From positions 620,001 to 684,000 of the forward strand of contig NC_037312.1 of NCBI RefSeq assembly GCF_000143535.2: a stretch of 64,000 bases of DNA, written 5' to 3'. Of this stretch, positions 60,155 through 64,000 are shown one piece after another. The first letter of the stretch is position 1, and the number at the start of each line of letters is the position of its first letter. Source of the DNA: Botrytis cinerea B05.10. Its lineage: Eukaryota > Ascomycota > Leotiomycetes > Helotiales > Sclerotiniaceae. Below the pieces are notes generated by a model. It saw nothing but the letters and a program-made list of their open reading frames with translations, was not told the DNA's origin and searched no databases. The translations under genes were made by a program, and so were the position numbers.

Positions 60155-60850
60155 GGTGTTCTGTTTCTTTTTTGCGACGCAGTCTGAAGGCGAACTTCTA
60201 GCAGGTGAGGAACTGAGATACGTCGGTTAGTGCTTACAGAGCCTGATGGGCAAGTCGCCGCCTCGGGGTTATGCTGGCGATTTGGTTGGCGGGAGCCTCT
60301 GACTACTCCCACGACATGTTCTTTGCATTACTACCAGTAATGAGAGTTTACCCTTCTAGCCTCTGTATTCCGCGGGAAACGGATAAAGTTCAAACACTCA
60401 AGAGATTCAGATAACGGAAAAATGGTTTCCTAACGATCGTAAACGTTTACCCGTTCCAGGGTATTCTTCAGTGGGGTGGTGGGGTCACAGCCCAATGCAC
60501 AGTCCAGTGATCTTCTCCAATAGGAAAAGGTTCCTGGGCCACATACCCAAGGAGTCTGCCAAGGACTCGCGACTGTACACTACCGTTGGAGAGGCACCTA
60601 CAGTTTTCGGAAAGTCACGGGCCGACTATATGAATATGATGTAGAACCAGCTATAACGAATGTAGAATCTATGTTAGTGCATGAACAGCATTATTTCCGA
60701 AGAACTGTCAGTGTCCCGTGTATTACGCATCACTAACAACTGTCGCGCAGGGGTGGCACGAATGAAGTCTTAAAAACTTGGAAGGCAGGTTCAGCAAAAA
60801 TCATCTTGTGAATCTTCTGCAGCTTCATATTCCTTTGGATTTCTGGCATC
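60155..60850. promoter_or_regulatory. Divergent promoter region
   Basis: 0.7 kb between the Gal80-like gene (minus) and the carboxypeptidase (plus). Promoters presumed; no gene. Confidence 0.5.
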
Positions 60851-62860
60851 ATGCGGAATCTTATTACTTTCTGCTTGCTTCTTCTGTCATGCTGGTCGTC
60901 AGCCAATTTGACCCCATATGATATTCAAAGAGCAAAAAGATTGAGCTCTGGTCGATTGAAGGGGCGCGCTGCTCCCGAGGCATCTTTACACGATCAACAA
61001 GAATTGATATCCCGAGGAACAAGATCACCGTATTACACAAATAAAACTTCCTGTCAGTGAAGCACCATTAACCTTCTGATTCTTTGGGGGACGTACAAAA
61101 AGATGGTTGAGTTACTGACGTGAGGGCAAACTTGCCCACGCCAAATAGCTTTTTGGGTAGATGGAACTGCAATTCCAGATGTTGATTTTGACATTGGGGA
61201 GTCGTACGCCGGTCTACTTCCAATATCTTCGGAACCAGATGAAAGCCGTAAATTCTACTTTTGGTTCTTTCCTTCTGAAAATCCGGCAGCGACAGACGAG
61301 ATTTTGATCTGGCTGAACGGTGGACCTGGTTGCAGTTCCCTCGAAGGTCTCCTTCAGGAGAACGGGCCATTCCAATGGCAGTATGGCACTTACAAACCAG
61401 TGCCAAACCCTTGGACTTGGGTCAACCTGACCAATGTTGTGTGGATAGACCAGCCCATCGGAACCGGATTCTCACAAGGAGAGAACAACATCACAACTGA
61501 AGCAGAGATGGCAAGCCAATTTCTCGGCTTCTATAGAAACTTCGCCCAGACATTCGATTTGACCGGAAAAAATATATTCATAGCAGGTGAATCGTATTCT
61601 GGACAGTATGTCCCACACATTGCGAGCGCCATGCTCGACCAGAACGATACTGAAACCTTCAATCTCAATTCGACCATGATACTCGACCCATTGATCAACA
61701 GCCCTGTCGTCTTGACTGAAGTCTTTGCCGCCAACTTCCTAAATGACTGGCAGTCAACATTTTCCTTGAACAAGACCACGGTGGCCCAGGTGCAGAATAT
61801 GAGCATCGAGTGTGGATACCAGTCTTACATAGAGGATAATCTTCTCTTCCCGCCAAAAGGGCCACTTCCACCTATTCCAGATGCCAGCGGTACGGACCCA
61901 AACTGTGCTGTTTGGGAAACTATTGCAGATGCAGTAGCCATTGTCAATCCAGTAAGCAATGATTTAAGATTTTCTGTTGGAAAAGTGAAGTGGAAATAGG
62001 GGGCAAGGAAGAAGAGAAAAGCTGCTAACATTGTGTAGTGCTGGGACATCTATCACATCACAAATACCTGTCCCCAGCTCTGGGACGTTCTAGGCTGGCC
62101 AGGGACTTCAAGTTACCTTCCTCCAGGCGGCGGTTCGCTGTATTTCGATCGGGCTGATGTCAAAACGGCTATCCGTATGTCTCCTTCCTATTCATCTTCA
62201 CCAGCCGAGTATCTTCTGCACAATTGGCTCAGTAGCTGATGTTTTGGCCAGATGCTCCAATGAATACAACCTGGACCGAATGCACAGACGCAGTAATCTA
62301 CAACACAGAGACTGGATGGTCAACAGACTCTCAAAATAATCTCTATGCTCCTTTTACCGTCTTGCCTGGTGTAATTGAGCGAAGCCAACGCACTATCATC
62401 GGTCATGGTAATATGGATTTTCTCCTACTCAGTCAAGCATCGTTATTGACGATTCAAAACATGACTTGGGCTGGCCAGCAAGGTTTTCAATCGCCTGTTG
62501 ACCAAGACTTCATGGTTCCAGCCCAGATGGCTTACCAAGACACAACGCTTGCCGGCAGCGGGGTGATGGGCTCGACTAAAACAGAGAGGGGGCTCACGTT
62601 TGTTGAAGTGAGCCTTAGTGGACACATGGTGAGTTATGTCGCATATCCTAAAGATCTACCGAGTCATCACTAATTCTCAACTCCCTTTAACTCGTGAGCT
62701 AATTTCCTTTTCCTAGGTCCCTCAATATCAACCAGCCGCCGCCTTTCGATTGGTAGAATTCCTTCTTGGAAGGGTTTCGAGCATCTCAGAATCAGAGCCT
62801 TTTACTAACAGCTCTGATGGCTTGGTGGCACAGCAGGACGCCCCCGACCCTTCAGACTAA
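60851..62860 (+). CDS. Secreted serine carboxypeptidase (peptidase family S10)
   Basis: Five exons: 60851-61052, 61149-61951, 62039-62174, 62252-62628 and 62717-62860 (553 aa). Signal peptide MRNLITFCLLLLSCWSSA, then a propeptide-like region. Catalytic residues: Ser216 in the GESYSGQY motif, an Asp in the HGNMDFLL segment, and His in LSGHMVPQYQP; oxyanion-hole/substrate motif WLNGGPGCSS is complete. Several N-x-S/T sites suggest glycosylation. It removes C-terminal residues from peptides, likely extracellularly or in the vacuole. It lies in a convergent pair with the S53 protease, so an extracellular protein-breakdown role is plausible. Confidence 0.93.
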
Positions 62861-63307
62861 GAGCGGGGTTATTTTTACCGCTCTACGAATTGCGGAGTTA
62901 CACGAAATCAATTTACTTTGAGAGATTTTGGGGGGATTTTAAATAGAATCGGTTCTAAAACAATGAGTAAATAACATCGTTGCTTGTTCCAAACATCTAA
63001 GAATGAGTGTTCAGTGAAGCTTTTACGGCCAACAGTGTAGAGTTCTTAGTCGACTACTCTTGACAGGCTCAGCCAAAGTCAGCGGTGTGAGTTTCCGTGA
63101 GCCAATTGGGCCATTCACAAGCTGTTACGACGTGGGAAATACAGATTAGAAGGATACGAGTTGAGAAACTTTAGAGGCAGTGGTAGAAAATTGATAATTG
63201 GAGAGAGTTTGATGGAATTGTCAATCCGTGTTTTTCTATTAAAATAAAATTTTGTTGATTGATAACTACTTGCTTTTCCCATCGTGCTCCTCCTTCTCAG
63301 TAGATCC
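62861..63307. other. Convergent intergenic region
   Basis: 447 bp between the stops of the carboxypeptidase and the sedolisin gene; presumably both 3' UTRs. No gene. Confidence 0.55.
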
Positions 63308-64000
63308 TTAATCTAGAGCCAGGAAGTATGCGAGCATCTTAGGAAAGTTCGGTGTTCCAAGACCAGAGACTGGGTCCCACCTATAGGGACAGAAAGGTAA
63401 TTAGTAATGTAATGAGTGAGTAGAAGTCTCATACACATAGAGGGAAACATTTAAATTCGCTTACCCTCGAGCAGTATAAAACCCTTCCGTACCACAGCCA
63501 GGATTGGTGCCGTTAGTAACGTCATTTAGAACACCGGGATTTGCATACAAAGCTGGAGCGATAAATCCAAGCCGACCTTTACCGATTGCCATACGAGCTT
63601 CCACAAGGCGATTGACGATGGATGCAAAGATTGGTGTACCTGGGTTGAATGTAAAGTTAACACGACGAACTTTGATCCCAAGAATTGCAAGAAACAATCA
63701 GTCCGTATGTGCTTGTATAGCTAGCCAAGCTGAAAAATAAGGGGGTGAGACAAATAGTGAGAAATCGAAGACGTACTACCACTTGTACCACCCTCCAAAG
63801 CGAATCTACCATTAGCCCAGACAGCGATGTTGTCTCCATTAGCGGCAACGTCAGGATATCCTCGACCACTGCTGTTGTATGTACCGCTGGTGGTATTTAG
63901 ATCTGCTTCACCAGAATAAGAAGCATATGGCAGGTTGGTAGTTTCGAAATATCTCGCAACGGCTGCCGCTTGATACTGGGGAACAGGGTAAATATTGCTG
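63308..64000 (-). CDS. Sedolisin-family (S53) tripeptidyl peptidase, 3' part only
   Basis: The gene enters from beyond base 64000, so only the C-terminal portion is seen. Exons in the window: 64000-63777, 63639-63465 and 63380-63308, with introns 63776-63640 and 63464-63381. The catalytic Ser region GGTSGSTPIFASIV (GTSxS motif) spans the first intron, preceded by SGRGYPDVAANGD, the S53 signature. GCGTEGFYTARGWDPVSGLG with TPNFPKML and stop matches the calcium-binding C-terminus. Secreted acidic endo/tripeptidyl peptidases of this family act at low pH. The catalytic Glu and Asp lie outside the window. Strong assignment despite being partial. Confidence 0.92.

Overview
This window looks like the genome of a filamentous ascomycete. 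Genes carry short introns (48 to about 300 nt) with GT..CTAAC..AG signals. Housekeeping genes in moderate-GC DNA alternate with very AT-rich, stop-riddled blocks, as expected from repeat-induced point mutation (RIP). The genes would fit a leotiomycete (Botrytis/Sclerotinia-like), but that placement is inference. No rRNA, tRNA or CRISPR array was recognised. Exon borders were worked out by hand from splice signals; where I list every exon of a gene, the summed length is a multiple of three.

Layout. 1-22.1 kb is a conserved block: a divergent 14-3-3-like protein, a peroxisomal acyl-CoA dehydrogenase ending in SKL, an F-box protein, GPI mannosyltransferase SMP3, SKP1, ribosomal protein eL39 (a three-exon gene with a 6-nt first coding exon), the small GTPase ARL1 and a peroxisomal catalase ending in SRL. 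23.1-28.2 kb holds a broken C-terminal tail of a large GH18 (class V) chitinase, interrupted by a 437-bp hAT-like MITE with an 8-bp target duplication, followed upstream by an intact two-exon gene of unknown function.

28.2-41.7 kb is a mosaic of RIP-like AT-rich blocks. It holds the most unusual locus: a candidate RiPP (dikaritin-like) cluster. Its precursor gene has a signal peptide, seven 21-residue Kex2-type repeats (APWYKES core region) and, in the same reading frame, a C-terminal domain with two HxxHC motifs like those of UstYa (DUF3328) oxidases. Four repeat units carry an identically placed 48-nt phase-2 intron. Three separate membrane-anchored UstYa-like or UstYa-related genes follow (34.1, 36.7 and 38.6 kb), the last with degenerate HxxHC motifs. 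A RIP-mutated small secreted-protein pseudogene lies next to the precursor.

41.7-56.6 kb is a polyketide cluster whose content matches the core of citrinin-type clusters: a Zn2Cys6 regulator, a 2OG-Fe(II) dioxygenase (CitB-like), an FSH1-type serine hydrolase (CitA-like) and a non-reducing PKS with the order SAT-KS-AT-PT-ACP-CMeT-R (CitS-like). The later citrinin genes (citC, citD, citE, transporter) are not in the window. 56.8-58.3 kb holds two TIR elements, a PIF/Harbinger-like MITE with TTA duplication and a large foldback element. 58.8-64 kb returns to ordinary genes: a Gfo/Idh/MocA (Gal80-like) oxidoreductase, a secreted S10 serine carboxypeptidase and the 3' part of a sedolisin-family protease that runs off the end.
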